From: Afipia felis ATCC 53690
GTDB lineage: Bacteria; Pseudomonadota; Alphaproteobacteria; Rhizobiales; Xanthobacteraceae
Length of the DNA stretch: 64,000 nucleotides
NCBI RefSeq assembly: GCF_000314735.2
Contig: NZ_KB375270.1
Span: 3,788,001 to 3,852,000, forward strand
Reading direction: 5' to 3'
Shown here: positions 55,931-64,000 of the stretch, one piece after another
How the letters are laid out: the number at the start of each line of letters is the position of its first letter
How positions within the stretch are numbered: the stretch's first letter is position 1
Made by a program: the position numbers and the translations under genes
Notes under the pieces: model-generated
Databases searched by the model: none
Told to the model about the DNA's origin: nothing
What the model saw: only the letters and a program-made list of their open reading frames with translations

Positions 55931-56073
55931 ACGGGCGCATGACCGCATTGCGCGAATGCGGCTTCTGGCGGCCTGCTGTTTTGCGATAGAGACTGCGCAT
56001 CGCTTCCTCAGAGCGCCGCGCCTTTCGATTGCGGCGCAGGCGCCAATCCCGGCGCGGATCACCGGGGATCATC

Positions 56074-56832
56074 GTGACGTTTGTCGATTTTTTGCTGCTC
56101 GCCGCAGGAGGCTTCCTCGCGGGCGTCGTCAACTCTGTCGCCGGTGGCGGCACCTTCCTGTCTTTCGCGTCGATGGTCGCCTGCGGCCTGACCGCGCTCG
56201 AGGCCAATGCCACCAGCGCGGTCGCGATCACGCCGTCCAATCTCGCGACCGTTGCGGCGTATCGCAATGAAGTGAAATCGCACTGGCGCGAATTCATTCC
56301 GTTCGCGGTCATAGGCATGATCGGCGGCGGGATCGGCGCATGGCTTCTGATCTGGCTCGGCAATGCCGGCTTCCGGCCGCTGGTGCCGTGGCTGCTTTTA
56401 TTCGCGACGCTGCTGTTCGCCTTCAGCGGACCGATCCGGGCGCTTGTCGAACCGTGGTCACAGCGCGCGGAGAGCGGTGTGCGCCTTGCCGCCTACGGCT
56501 TGATGGTGGCGGTGTCGATCTATGGCGGCTTCTTCGGCGCGGGGATCGGCTTCGTCATCCTCGCGGCGCTGCTTATTCTCGAAGGCGGCGACTATCACAA
56601 GGCCAATGCGATCCGCATCACCATCGCCTTTTTGATTCAGGCGGTGGCGGCGGTGCTCCTGATCTTCGGCGGGCTGGTGTATTGGCCGCATGCGATCGTG
56701 ACGATGCTCGCGGCGTCGGTTGGCGGCTATTACGGCGTCGGCTGGGCGAAGGCGTTGCCGGATAAGATTGTCCGCGCCGTGGTCGTGACCATCGGCGCGG
56801 CGCTGACGATTGTGTTCTTCGTGAACCCGTAA
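56074..56832 (+). CDS. TauE/SafE-family sulfite/anion permease
   Basis: Encodes 252 residues from the GTG at 56074 with GGGGA upstream. There are seven to eight membrane helices and the family's paired motif (AGVVNSVAGGGTFLSFASMV in the first half, SIYGGFFGAGIGFVILAALLI in the second). Proposed substrates of the family are sulfite and other small organic sulfur anions; none is indicated here. It converges with doxX. Confidence 0.9.
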   Translation: MTFVDFLLLAAGGFLAGVVNSVAGGGTFLSFASMVACGLTALEANATSAVAITPSNLATVAAYRNEVKSHWREFIPFAVIGMIGGGIGAWLLIWLGNAGFRPLVPWLLLFATLLFAFSGPIRALVEPWSQRAESGVRLAAYGLMVAVSIYGGFFGAGIGFVILAALLILEGGDYHKANAIRITIAFLIQAVAAVLLIFGGLVYWPHAIVTMLAASVGGYYGVGWAKALPDKIVRAVVVTIGAALTIVFFVNP

Positions 56833-56838
56833 GCCGGA

Positions 56839-57240
56839 TTACTTCCTGCCGCGCATGGCATCGACGCTCCACGGGCCGGGACCGGCCGCGAAGATGTACA
56901 GGAACACGAAGCAATAGAGCACCGCGAGTTCGCCGCCGTTCAGGATCGGGAAGAAGCTTTTTGAGGCGTGGACCATGAAGTAGGCCACCGCCGTGAAGCC
57001 GCAGAGAATGAACGCGGTGGGCCGCGTGAACAGCCCGACCACCATCAGTGCGCCGCCGATCAGTTCGATCAAACCACCGATGCCCATCAGCGATCCGATC
57101 TGGACATTGGCCATTTGGGGCACGGGTGGAAAATGCAGGATCTTCGCCATTCCGTGCTGGAGAATCTCAAGTCCGGCCATGAAGCGCAACACGCTGAGAA
57201 CTTGCGGCCGCCAGGGTGCGAGTGTGTTTTCGAGGCTCAT
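56839..57240 (-). CDS. DoxX-family membrane protein
   Basis: Encodes 133 residues from the ATG at 57240 (MSLENTLAPWRPQVLSVLRF). Four hydrophobic helices and the DoxX motifs (RFMAGLEILQHGMAKIL, GIGGLIELIGGALMVVGLFTRP) are seen. DoxX proteins are linked to quinone or thiosulfate oxidation and to redox stress, but their function here is unknown. Confidence 0.9.
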   Translation of the reverse strand: MSLENTLAPWRPQVLSVLRFMAGLEILQHGMAKILHFPPVPQMANVQIGSLMGIGGLIELIGGALMVVGLFTRPTAFILCGFTAVAYFMVHASKSFFPILNGGELAVLYCFVFLYIFAAGPGPWSVDAMRGRK

Positions 57241-57391
57241 GGAGATATCCCTTTTGAAGAATCTGCAATGTATCGGATGCGTACCGGGCGCGAACATGCA
57301 CCGTGCGGAGTACATACGATGTCGCGCACTGAGACAATGCGGCGATGACGACATCAAGCGATTTTGCTTCGTCTGACGTGCTCGATCGATT

Positions 57392-57697
57392 CTAGGGCGT
57401 TGTCTTGCCGTTTTCGGCAGGCGCGGTTTGCAGGCACTGGAGCGGGCCTGGCTGGCAGGCGGGGCCGATATTGGAGCAGGCCGGCTTGTCCTTGATGTCG
57501 GTGCGCGTGCAACTGACGCAACTGTCACTCCACCGCAGGCATTGCGGCGGTCCGGTATGAACGGAGGTTTCTTTCGGCTCGGACGATTGCGGCTGCGCAG
57601 GCCGATCCGGCGGCAGCGGCAGGAGTTCATCCGCCTGCACGTGGCCTGCCGCCAGCACGGCGGCCAACACCAGCATCGCTACACGAAAACGCTGCAT
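57392..57697 (-). CDS. Small exported cysteine-rich hypothetical protein
   Basis: Encodes 101 residues with a signal peptide (MQRFRVAMLVLAAVLAAGHVQA) and a mature part with seven cysteines: PPQCLRWSDSCVSCTRT and ACSNIGPACQPGPLQC. An even set of three disulfides plus one free Cys, or a metal site, is possible. A Pro-rich linker precedes the Cys region. I do not recognise a named family, but the layout is that of periplasmic small proteins in Bradyrhizobium relatives. It lies between doxX and greA on the same strand. Confidence 0.75.
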   Translation of the reverse strand: MQRFRVAMLVLAAVLAAGHVQADELLPLPPDRPAQPQSSEPKETSVHTGPPQCLRWSDSCVSCTRTDIKDKPACSNIGPACQPGPLQCLQTAPAENGKTTP

Positions 57698-57775
57698 GTC
57701 GCCTCATCGGGGACCTGCGAAAATGGCCGGACAAGCATCCGGCCATTCGTCAGATCAATCTGCCGTCGCGCGAAA

Positions 57776-58252
57776 CTACTTCCAGTCTACCTTGGTGACC
57801 TCGTAGGCCCTGGCGCCGCCGGGGGCGACGACCTCGACGGAGGTGCCCTTGGTCTTGCCGATCAGCGCGCGCGCGAGCGGCGAGGTGATCGAGATGCGGC
57901 CCTTCTTGGCGTCGGCCTCGGTCTCGCCGACGATCTGGTAGACGACCTTCTTCTCGGTGTCCTCGTCGATCAGCGTCACGGTCGCGCCGAACTTGATGGT
58001 GTCGCCCGACAGTTTCGAAACGTCGATGATGTCGGCGCGCGCGAGCTTGTCCTCGAGTTCGTGGATGCGGCCCTCGTTATGCGACTGCGCTTCCTTCGCC
58101 GCGTGATACTCGGCGTTCTCGGACAGGTCGCCATGCGAGCGCGCTTCCGCAATCGCCTCGATGATGCGGGGACGCTCCACAGCCTGGCGCTGCTTCAGTT
58201 CTTCTTCGAGAGCCACATGTCCGGCGGCGGTGATCGGAAGCTTCTCAACCAT
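57776..58252 (-). CDS. greA: Transcription elongation factor GreA
   Basis: Encodes 158 residues. An N-terminal coiled coil ([21 protein letters not shown]) and a C-terminal FKBP-like domain ([35 protein letters not shown]) are present. The acidic tip residues ([11 protein letters not shown]) that stimulate RNA polymerase's cleavage are intact. It rescues backtracked polymerase. It lies downstream of carB in the same direction. Confidence 0.97.
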   Translation of the reverse strand: MVEKLPITAAGHVALEEELKQRQAVERPRIIEAIAEARSHGDLSENAEYHAAKEAQSHNEGRIHELEDKLARADIIDVSKLSGDTIKFGATVTLIDEDTEKKVVYQIVGETEADAKKGRISITSPLARALIGKTKGTSVEVVAPGGARAYEVTKVDWK

Positions 58253-58400
58253 GTCGTCTATTCCTCGATTTCATGTCCGGCCGAAACCGGACCTGAAAAA
58301 CTGTCTGTCAGGCCATTGGCGGCCAAACCGAAAAGAACATGCACGGGGCAGGCTGGTTCCCGCACAGTTCTGGCAATCCGCCCGGAGGCGGCGTCAAACC

Positions 58401-61400
58401 TCAAAGATCGGAAAAATAACCCTGCAACGTGCGGACCTCGAAGTCTCCGCCCAGATAGGCGCGGATGCCCTGCGTGGCCGCCACGGCACCCGAAAGTGTG
58501 GTGTAGTAGGGCACTTTATGCAAGAGGGCAGCGCGACGCAGAGAGCGGCTGTCCGCCAGCGCTTGCGGGCCTTCCGTGGTATTGAACACGAGTTGCACCT
58601 CGCCATTGGTAATGGCGTCCACGATGTGGGGACGGCCTTCCAGCACCTTGTTGATCTTGTCGGCGGGGACGCCGTGATCGGCAAGATAGCGCTGGGTGCC
58701 GGAGGTTGCGATCACCTTGAAACCGAGTTCGGCCAGGATGCGCGCGGGCTCCAGGATGCGTTCCTTGTCGCTTTCGCGTACCGAGATGAACACGGTGCCG
58801 GTGCGAGGCACGCGGGTGCCGCCACCGAGCTGGCTCTTGGCAAACGCGATCGGGAATGAGCGGTCGATGCCCATCACCTCGCCGGTCGATTTCATCTCCG
58901 GGCCGAGCACGGTGTCGACGCCGGGGAAGCGCGCGAACGGGAAGACCGATTCCTTGACGCCGACATGGCCGAGCTTGCGCGGCTTCAGCTTGAAGCTGGC
59001 GAGCTTCTCGCCCGCCATCACGCGCGCGGCAATTTTCGCGACCGGCAGACCGACCACCTTGGCGACGAACGGTACCGTGCGCGAGGCGCGCGGGTTGACT
59101 TCGAGCACGTAGATCTCGCCGTCCTTGATGGCGTATTGCACGTTCATCAGGCCGACGACGTCGAGACCGAGCGCAAGCTCGCGGGTCTGGCGTTCGAGTT
59201 CAGCGATAGTGGCTGCGTCGAGCGAATGCGGCGGCAGCGAGCAGGCCGAGTCACCCGAATGGATGCCCGCTTCCTCGATGTGCTCCATGATGCCGACGAC
59301 GAAGGTGTCGGTACCATCGCAGAGGCAGTCGACGTCGACCTCGGTGGCGTCCGACAGATAGCGGTCGAACAGCAGCGGGTTCTTGCCGAGCACGGTGTTG
59401 ATCTGGCCGGTCTTGTCGTTTGGATAGCGCGCCTTGACGTCGGCGGGCACAAGCTCAGGCAATGTGTCGAGCAGATAGTCGCCGAGTTGGCTCTCTTCGC
59501 GAATGATCTGCATCGCGCGGCCGCCGAGCACGTAGGACGGGCGCACCACGAGCGGCAGGCCGAGTTCGGCCGCGACGAGCCGCGCCTGCTCGACCGAATA
59601 GGCGATGCCGTTCTTCGGCTGCTTCAGCCGCAGCTTGTCGAGCACGCGCTTGAAGCGGTCGCGGTCTTCGGCAAGGTCGATCGCATCTGGCGAGGTACCG
59701 AGGATCGGTACGTCGGCGCCCTCGAGAGCGTGCGCGAGCTTCAGCGGAGTCTGGCCGCCGAACTGCACGATGACGCCATGCAGCTTGCCGTTGGAGCGTT
59801 CGGTGTCGATGATTTCGAGCACGTCTTCCGCGGTCAGCGGCTCGAAATAAAGGCGGTCCGCGGTGTCGTAGTCGGTCGAGACCGTTTCCGGGTTGCAGTT
59901 GACCATGATGGTCTCGAAGCCCGCGTCATGCAGCGCGAAGCAGGCGTGGCAGCAGCAATAGTCGAACTCGATGCCCTGACCAATTCTGTTTGGTCCGCCG
60001 CCGAGGATGACGACCTTGGTCTTGTCCGAGGGCGCGCTTTCGTCCGCGACCTTGCCCGCGAACGGCGCCTCGTAGGTCGAATACATGTAGGCGGTAGGCG
60101 ATGCGAATTCGGCCGCGCAGGTGTCGATGCGCTTGAACGCCGGGCGCACGTCGAGCGCGCGCCGCGCCGCTTTCACTTCGGCTTCCGTCTTGTTGGCGAG
60201 TACCGCGAGACGGGCGTCGGAGAAGCCCATCGCCTTGAGCGAACGCATCGCGAAGGCGTTGCCCGGCAGGCCGTGCTCGCGCACCTTCTGCTCGGTCTCG
60301 ACGATGCCGCGCATCTGAGCGAGGAACCACGGATCGATCTTGCAGGAGTTGAAGATCTCCTCGTCCGACCAGCCGAGACGCATCGCCTGTGCCACTTGCA
60401 GGATGCGGTTCGGCGTCGGCGTGCCGAGCGCTGCGCGGATCGCATTCTTGTCGTCGCTCTGGCCGAGGCCTTCGATCTCGATCTCGTCGAGGCCGGTGAG
60501 GCCGGTTTCCAGACCGCGTAGCGCCTTCTGCAGGGATTCCTGGAAGGTGCGGCCGATCGCCATGACTTCGCCGACCGACTTCATCGAAGTGGTTAGCGTC
60601 GTGGACGCGCCGGGGAATTTCTCGAATGCGAAGCGCGGAATCTTGGTGATGACATAGTCGATGGTCGGCTCGAACGACGCCGGCGTCGCACCCCCGGTGA
60701 TGTCGTTGGCGATTTCATCGAGCGTGTAGCCGACCGCGAGCTTCGCCGCGACCTTCGCGATCGGGAAGCCGGTGGCCTTCGATGCCAGCGCGGACGAGCG
60801 CGACACGCGCGGATTCATTTCGATCACGACCATGCGGCCGTCGGCGGGGTTGACGCCGAACTGCACGTTGGAGCCGCCGGTCTCGACGCCGATCTCGCGC
60901 AGCACCGCCAGCGAGGCGTCGCGCATGATCTGGTATTCCTTGTCGGTCAGCGTCAGCGCCGGCGCGACGGTGATGGAGTCGCCGGTGTGCACGCCCATCG
61001 GATCGAGGTTCTCGATCGAGCAGACGATGATGCAGTTGTCCTTCTTATCGCGGACAACCTCCATCTCGTATTCTTTCCAGCCGAGCACCGACTCTTCGAT
61101 CAGCACTTCGTTGGTCGGCGAGGCATCGAGGCCGCGCTCGATGATGTCGAGAAACTCTTCACGCGTGTAGGCGATGCCGCCGCCGGTGCCGCCCATCGTG
61201 AAGGACGGGCGGATGATCGCGGGCAGGCCGATTTCGGACAGCGCCATCAGCGCTTCCGCCATCGCCTGCTGCTGGTAGCGCTTGCGGCGGTCGTTTTCGC
61301 CGAGCGACCACTGCCGCTCGTAATCCGCGAGCGCGGTGCCTGCGAGCTTGGCGCGTTCGGCGAGATAGGCGTCGCGGTCAGCTTTTTTCATCGCGGAGGC

Positions 61401-61865
61401 GTTGGCGAGCCGCGACTTCGGCGTCTCGAGGCCGATCTTGGTCATCGCCTCGCGGAAAAGCTGGCGGTCTTCCGCCTTGTCGATGGCATCGGCGGTCGCG
61501 CCGATCATCTCGACATCGAATTTCTCTAGCGTGCCCTGCTTGCGCAGGCTGAGCGCGCAGTTCAGCGCGGTCTGGCCGCCCATGGTCGGCAGCAGCGCGA
61601 AGCCGCCGGGCTTCACGTTGCGTTCCTTCTCGATGATCTTGGCGACGATTTCGGGCGTGATCGGCTCGATATAGGTCGCGTCGGCCAGATCCGGGTCCGT
61701 CATGATGGTCGCCGGATTGGAGTTTACCAGCACCACCCGGTAACCTTCCTCCTTCAACGCCTTCACGGCCTGGGTGCCGGAATAGTCGAATTCGCAGGCC
61801 TGACCGATCACGATGGGGCCGGCGCCGATGATGAGGATCGTCGAGATATCTGTACGTTTGGGCAT
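58401..61865 (-). CDS. carB: Carbamoyl-phosphate synthase large subunit
   Basis: Encodes 1154 residues. Two homologous ATP-grasp halves are visible: the first with the [17 protein letters not shown] block, the second with [16 protein letters not shown]. These are followed by an allosteric MGS-like domain at the C-terminus. Compared with E. coli (about 1073) it has an insert of roughly 50 residues at about 150-200 ([20 protein letters not shown] onward), a Rhizobiales feature. It makes carbamoyl phosphate from bicarbonate, ammonia and two ATP for pyrimidine and arginine synthesis. carA is not in the window; carB has its own leader with a terminator hairpin. Confidence 0.97.
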   Translation of the reverse strand: MPKRTDISTILIIGAGPIVIGQACEFDYSGTQAVKALKEEGYRVVLVNSNPATIMTDPDLADATYIEPITPEIVAKIIEKERNVKPGGFALLPTMGGQTALNCALSLRKQGTLEKFDVEMIGATADAIDKAEDRQLFREAMTKIGLETPKSRLANASAMKKADRDAYLAERAKLAGTALADYERQWSLGENDRRKRYQQQAMAEALMALSEIGLPAIIRPSFTMGGTGGGIAYTREEFLDIIERGLDASPTNEVLIEESVLGWKEYEMEVVRDKKDNCIIVCSIENLDPMGVHTGDSITVAPALTLTDKEYQIMRDASLAVLREIGVETGGSNVQFGVNPADGRMVVIEMNPRVSRSSALASKATGFPIAKVAAKLAVGYTLDEIANDITGGATPASFEPTIDYVITKIPRFAFEKFPGASTTLTTSMKSVGEVMAIGRTFQESLQKALRGLETGLTGLDEIEIEGLGQSDDKNAIRAALGTPTPNRILQVAQAMRLGWSDEEIFNSCKIDPWFLAQMRGIVETEQKVREHGLPGNAFAMRSLKAMGFSDARLAVLANKTEAEVKAARRALDVRPAFKRIDTCAAEFASPTAYMYSTYEAPFAGKVADESAPSDKTKVVILGGGPNRIGQGIEFDYCCCHACFALHDAGFETIMVNCNPETVSTDYDTADRLYFEPLTAEDVLEIIDTERSNGKLHGVIVQFGGQTPLKLAHALEGADVPILGTSPDAIDLAEDRDRFKRVLDKLRLKQPKNGIAYSVEQARLVAAELGLPLVVRPSYVLGGRAMQIIREESQLGDYLLDTLPELVPADVKARYPNDKTGQINTVLGKNPLLFDRYLSDATEVDVDCLCDGTDTFVVGIMEHIEEAGIHSGDSACSLPPHSLDAATIAELERQTRELALGLDVVGLMNVQYAIKDGEIYVLEVNPRASRTVPFVAKVVGLPVAKIAARVMAGEKLASFKLKPRKLGHVGVKESVFPFARFPGVDTVLGPEMKSTGEVMGIDRSFPIAFAKSQLGGGTRVPRTGTVFISVRESDKERILEPARILAELGFKVIATSGTQRYLADHGVPADKINKVLEGRPHIVDAITNGEVQLVFNTTEGPQALADSRSLRRAALLHKVPYYTTLSGAVAATQGIRAYLGGDFEVRTLQGYFSDL

Positions 61866-61905
61866 TAAGTCTCGCAGGCAGGAAGGCCAGCCGGAATTTC
61901 GGCAT

Positions 61906-61959
61906 AAAAAAAGGGCGCGCAGCCGCGCGTCCCTTGAGCCAAGAGCGCGATTTTCGCGC
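61906..61959 (-). promoter_or_regulatory. Putative transcription attenuator in the carB leader
   Basis: On the minus strand an upstream hairpin (GCGCGA/TCGCGC, 61945-61959) is followed by a GC-rich stem (GGG-CGCGC with GCGCGCCC, 61913-61933, one bulge). Seven Ts then follow, 41 bp before the carB ATG. The two stems share complementary CG-rich arms and could form an alternative pairing. A strong intrinsic terminator so close upstream of a same-strand start codon suggests attenuation. The rest of the 307-bp region (61866-62172) holds no gene. Confidence 0.6.
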
Positions 61960-62172
61960 GCGGGGTGTCTTTAGACCAGAATCCGGTGTGGTGGAAGGGT
62001 TTAAACGCCTCCATCAACCGGCAATTTCCGGCCCGGAGGGTGGAAAAAGTCCTTTTGCGGCCGCCTGTTATCGCTGGCTTTGGCGAACCGGGGAGGGTGG
62101 GAAACAAATCGGCCGGGGAAACGTAGAGTGTGGCGTTCGGATTTCCCCGTTTCGGTCCCGGAGACCTTGCCT

Positions 62173-62604
62173 ATGGCTGCCCCCACACAGACTGCGTGCG
62201 ATCTGGTGACGGAACAAAGCCCGCACACATTTGAGATTACCCTGGACCGTCTTGAAATCGCGGTGAGAGATAACGGTCTTAAGGTATTTACCCGTATCGA
62301 CCATGCGGCTGCGGCGGCCGGCGTGGGCCTCAAGATGCCGCCGGCGACGGTTCTGATCGTCGGCAGCCCGCAAGGCGGAACGCCGCTGTTTCTGCAGCAC
62401 CCTACGCTGGCGATAGACCTGCCGCTGAAAATGCTGGTCTGGCAGGATCAGGCCGGGCAGGTTTACCTCAGCTACAATGATGCGGCCTACATGTCGGCGA
62501 TTTTTGCGCGCCACGGCTTCGATGCGCAAGGCGAAAAGCTTCGGGCCGCGGCGAAGGGATTAGAAGGCAAGCTCGCCGCGGCAACGGCAGCGGCGATCAA
62601 ATAA
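62173..62604 (+). CDS. DUF302-domain protein
   Basis: Encodes 143 residues from the ATG at 62173. The DUF302 fold is recognisable (FTRIDHAAAAAGVGLKMPPA, VLIVGSPQGGTPLFLQHPTL, IDLPLKMLVWQDQAGQVYLS). No signal peptide is present. The family is of unknown biochemical role, though it appears in stress-linked loci. It is divergent from carB. Confidence 0.87.
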   Translation: MAAPTQTACDLVTEQSPHTFEITLDRLEIAVRDNGLKVFTRIDHAAAAAGVGLKMPPATVLIVGSPQGGTPLFLQHPTLAIDLPLKMLVWQDQAGQVYLSYNDAAYMSAIFARHGFDAQGEKLRAAAKGLEGKLAAATAAAIK

Positions 62605-62629
62605 TTCCGAAGATCGCGGAGAGGGAAGC

Positions 62630-62706
62630 TGGAGGCCCGGCCTGGATTCGAACCAGGATAAAAAGCTTTGCACAGCTCTCGCGTAAGACGTTTCCGCCAC
62701 CGGGCC
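62630..62706 (-). tRNA. Aberrant tRNA-Cys-like gene (GCA)
   Basis: The minus strand folds into a cloverleaf: acceptor GGCCCGG/CCGGGCC with discriminator T and encoded CCA, T-arm CCTGG-TTCGAAT-CCAGG, and D-arm GCG-11 nt-CGC. The D-loop GAAACGTCTTA lacks the usual GG. The anticodon arm pairs AGAGC with GCTTT, giving an eight-base loop TGTGCAAA with GCA preceded by T; closing one more pair leaves six bases. T73 and GCA fit tRNA-Cys. It may be a variant isoacceptor or a decaying pseudo-tRNA. Confidence 0.62.
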
Positions 62707-62818
62707 GTACGTAGTCTAATCGCGACACAATGACCCTGTCATAGCCAGATGTGCGTCAGGGTTAATCCCGGGGTCGGGGTCTGGTTAACTCGTGAGGCGA
62801 CAGATTTCCTGACCGGGT

Positions 62819-63508
62819 TTAGCGGGGCCGGGCCACGAAGGTCTTGCGTGCGGGATTGGTCCCGACATTGCGCGGCGCCAGCGTCGCGGCAAAGTCCGCA
62901 TCCGCGAGTTTGCGGAGCATGTCGTCCGTGCGGTAGCTGTACAGGCCGATCTTGTGCCGGAGCGAGCGGTAATTTGATAGCGCCATGCGGGTGATGCCGG
63001 TGACTGCGTCGATCAAAAATCCGTTTTTTGCCGCGAATTTCAGCAGTGCCGCAGCGTCGGTGGCAGCGCCGACGTCTGGATCGAGAATGTCGCCAAGCAC
63101 GAAGCGGCCGTCCGGTTTCAGGAGGCGGCGAAACCGCACGAAAGCGGCGTCGAGATCTTCCGGCGTCATGTACTGGGCGACCGAAATCATCACGATGAGA
63201 TCGAGCGAGGCATCAGGCAGGGCTGTCAGGTCGTCGGGCGATAGTGCCTCGATATTGGGCACGGCAGCAAACCGGTCTGCCAGGCGCGCCCGCACACTCG
63301 GCGCGGGTTCGGCAAGGATGAGACGACTGCATTTCGCTGCGACACGATTGGCGGACATGGCCTCGCCGCAGGAATAGTCGAGCACCGTGGCTTCGGGCGA
63401 GGCGATGTAGCCGATGATGTCATCGGCGATGAGATTGAAATGAGCCTGCCGGTGGGCGTCGCTCACATAAATCGAAGGTGCGGAATCATAGAAATCAATC
63501 CAGGCCAT
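62819..63508 (-). CDS. Class I SAM-dependent methyltransferase
   Basis: Encodes 229 residues from the ATG at 63508 (MAWIDFYDSAPSIYVSDAHR), preferred over a frame that adds 67 arginine-rich residues. The Rossmann-type fold shows ATVLDYSCGEAMSANRVA (SAM-binding motif I variant), LILAEPAPSVRARLADRF and LDLIVMISVAQYM. The substrate is unknown; a nearby gene that would indicate a pathway is lacking. It is divergent from dps. Confidence 0.85.
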   Translation of the reverse strand: MAWIDFYDSAPSIYVSDAHRQAHFNLIADDIIGYIASPEATVLDYSCGEAMSANRVAAKCSRLILAEPAPSVRARLADRFAAVPNIEALSPDDLTALPDASLDLIVMISVAQYMTPEDLDAAFVRFRRLLKPDGRFVLGDILDPDVGAATDAAALLKFAAKNGFLIDAVTGITRMALSNYRSLRHKIGLYSYRTDDMLRKLADADFAATLAPRNVGTNPARKTFVARPR

Positions 63509-63635
63509 GAACTTCCGGTAATGGTTTCGGACAGGGGTTCCGGCGCCGGAACAGGCACCTATGTCGTGAGTTGGTGGTCGTCGAGCCGGATTTCCCCGGC
63601 GGCGCAACTCACTCCTATTAGCAGGAAGGTCCGTC

Positions 63636-64000
63636 GTGAGCAAAAACAAGAACTCCGTAGCGTCCGAACTGGATACGCCAACCGATCTGCCACAGGCGGC
63701 AGTCGACAAGATTTCAGTGGCGGTGAATACGCTGCTGGCCGATGCTTTCGCGCTCTATCTGAAGACGAAGAATTTCCATTGGCACATCAGTGGGCGGCAT
63801 TTCCGCGATTATCATCTGCTGCTCGACGAGCAATCGGATCAGATTTTCGCGACCACAGACCAGTTGGCTGAACGCGTTCGCAAGCTTGGCGGCACCACGC
63901 TGCGCTCGATCGGGCAGATCGCCAAGCTGCAGACGATCAAGGACAACAACGAGGCTTATGTGCCGCCGCGCGAGATGCTGCGCGAACTCATGAACGACAA
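63636..64000 (+). CDS. dps: Dps-family ferritin-like protein, 3' end beyond window
   Basis: The frame is open from the GTG at 63636 to the window end, giving the first 121 residues (MSKNKNSVASELDTPTDLPQ). CAGGAAGG lies upstream. The ferroxidase helix is clear: ALYLKTKNFHWHISGRHFRD followed by YHLLLDEQSDQIFATTDQLA. Dps shells oxidise and store iron and protect DNA under starvation or peroxide. The end of the gene is not in the window. Confidence 0.93.
   Translation, partial: MSKNKNSVASELDTPTDLPQAAVDKISVAVNTLLADAFALYLKTKNFHWHISGRHFRDYHLLLDEQSDQIFATTDQLAERVRKLGGTTLRSIGQIAKLQTIKDNNEAYVPPREMLRELMND

Noticed and set aside
58965..60521. A 518-codon plus-strand frame opposite carB
   Set aside because: Antisense shadow of a high-GC gene; no ribosome site or known domain.

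Overview
The window reads as a high-GC alphaproteobacterial chromosome, most like the Nitrobacteraceae/Bradyrhizobiaceae (Bradyrhizobium, Afipia, Rhodopseudomonas, Nitrobacter). The evidence is the proton-translocating transhydrogenase split into three genes (pntAA-pntAB-pntB) next to a small aa3-oxidase subunit IV, two phasins, Omp25-like barrels, a Rhizobiales-type insert in CarB, a PdhS-like PAS kinase, and a tRNA-His with A73 and no encoded G-1. No species call is made.

Layout. 1-5.35 kb is a lower-GC accessory block: the end of a chemotaxis receptor, two calcineurin-like phosphoesterases with a small conserved protein, an XRE repressor with a LexA-like but apparently non-catalytic C-terminus, and a DUF6634-like protein. 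It ends at a displaced 3' fragment of a gapR-like (DUF2312) gene, which looks like the edge of an integrated element. 5.5-12.3 kb holds a PAS-GGDEF cyclase, two cell-wall proteins (DUF882/M15-like and a YcbB-type L,D-transpeptidase) and an NtrC-type regulator. 12.4-21.2 kb holds oligoendopeptidase F, CoxIV, the transhydrogenase operon, a GH43/GH130-like propeller protein coupled to a Ca2+/H+ antiporter, a gene fragment and a membrane-anchored coiled-coil protein. 21.2-29 kb holds a ModE-HTH/periplasmic-binding-fold regulator divergent from an aldehyde dehydrogenase, then rpsU, aqpZ, purEK, two divergent DUF465 genes and an L-2-hydroxyglutarate-oxidase-like flavoprotein. 29-42.5 kb holds a PAS-GGDEF-EAL protein, a polyamine-type ABC transporter lacking its binding protein, AsmA, a 3-oxoacid CoA-transferase (scoAB), the PdhS-like kinase and two phasins.

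42.6-53.1 kb has tRNA-His, tandem Omp25-like genes and a metal-handling cluster: ynfA, a MerT-like/MerR pair, rcnR-rcnA, an MHYT-GGDEF-EAL protein, and csoR divergent from copA. Each of the three metal regulators has a recognisable palindromic operator beside it. 53.2-64 kb is housekeeping: trxB with a LysR gene 2 bp downstream, an Lrp regulator, a TauE/SafE permease, DoxX, greA, carB behind a leader terminator, a DUF302 protein, an aberrant tRNA-Cys-like gene, a methyltransferase and the start of dps.

Functional threads are energy and redox metabolism (pnt, CoxIV, scoAB, phasins, trxB), envelope maintenance (Ldt, DUF882, AsmA, Omp25-like), c-di-GMP signalling (three enzymes) and metal homeostasis. 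I found no CRISPR array, complete insertion sequence or rRNA. The observations most worth checking are the gapR fragment at the island edge, the tRNA-Cys-like gene, the carB leader attenuator and the PdhS-like kinase with a degenerate ATP lid.
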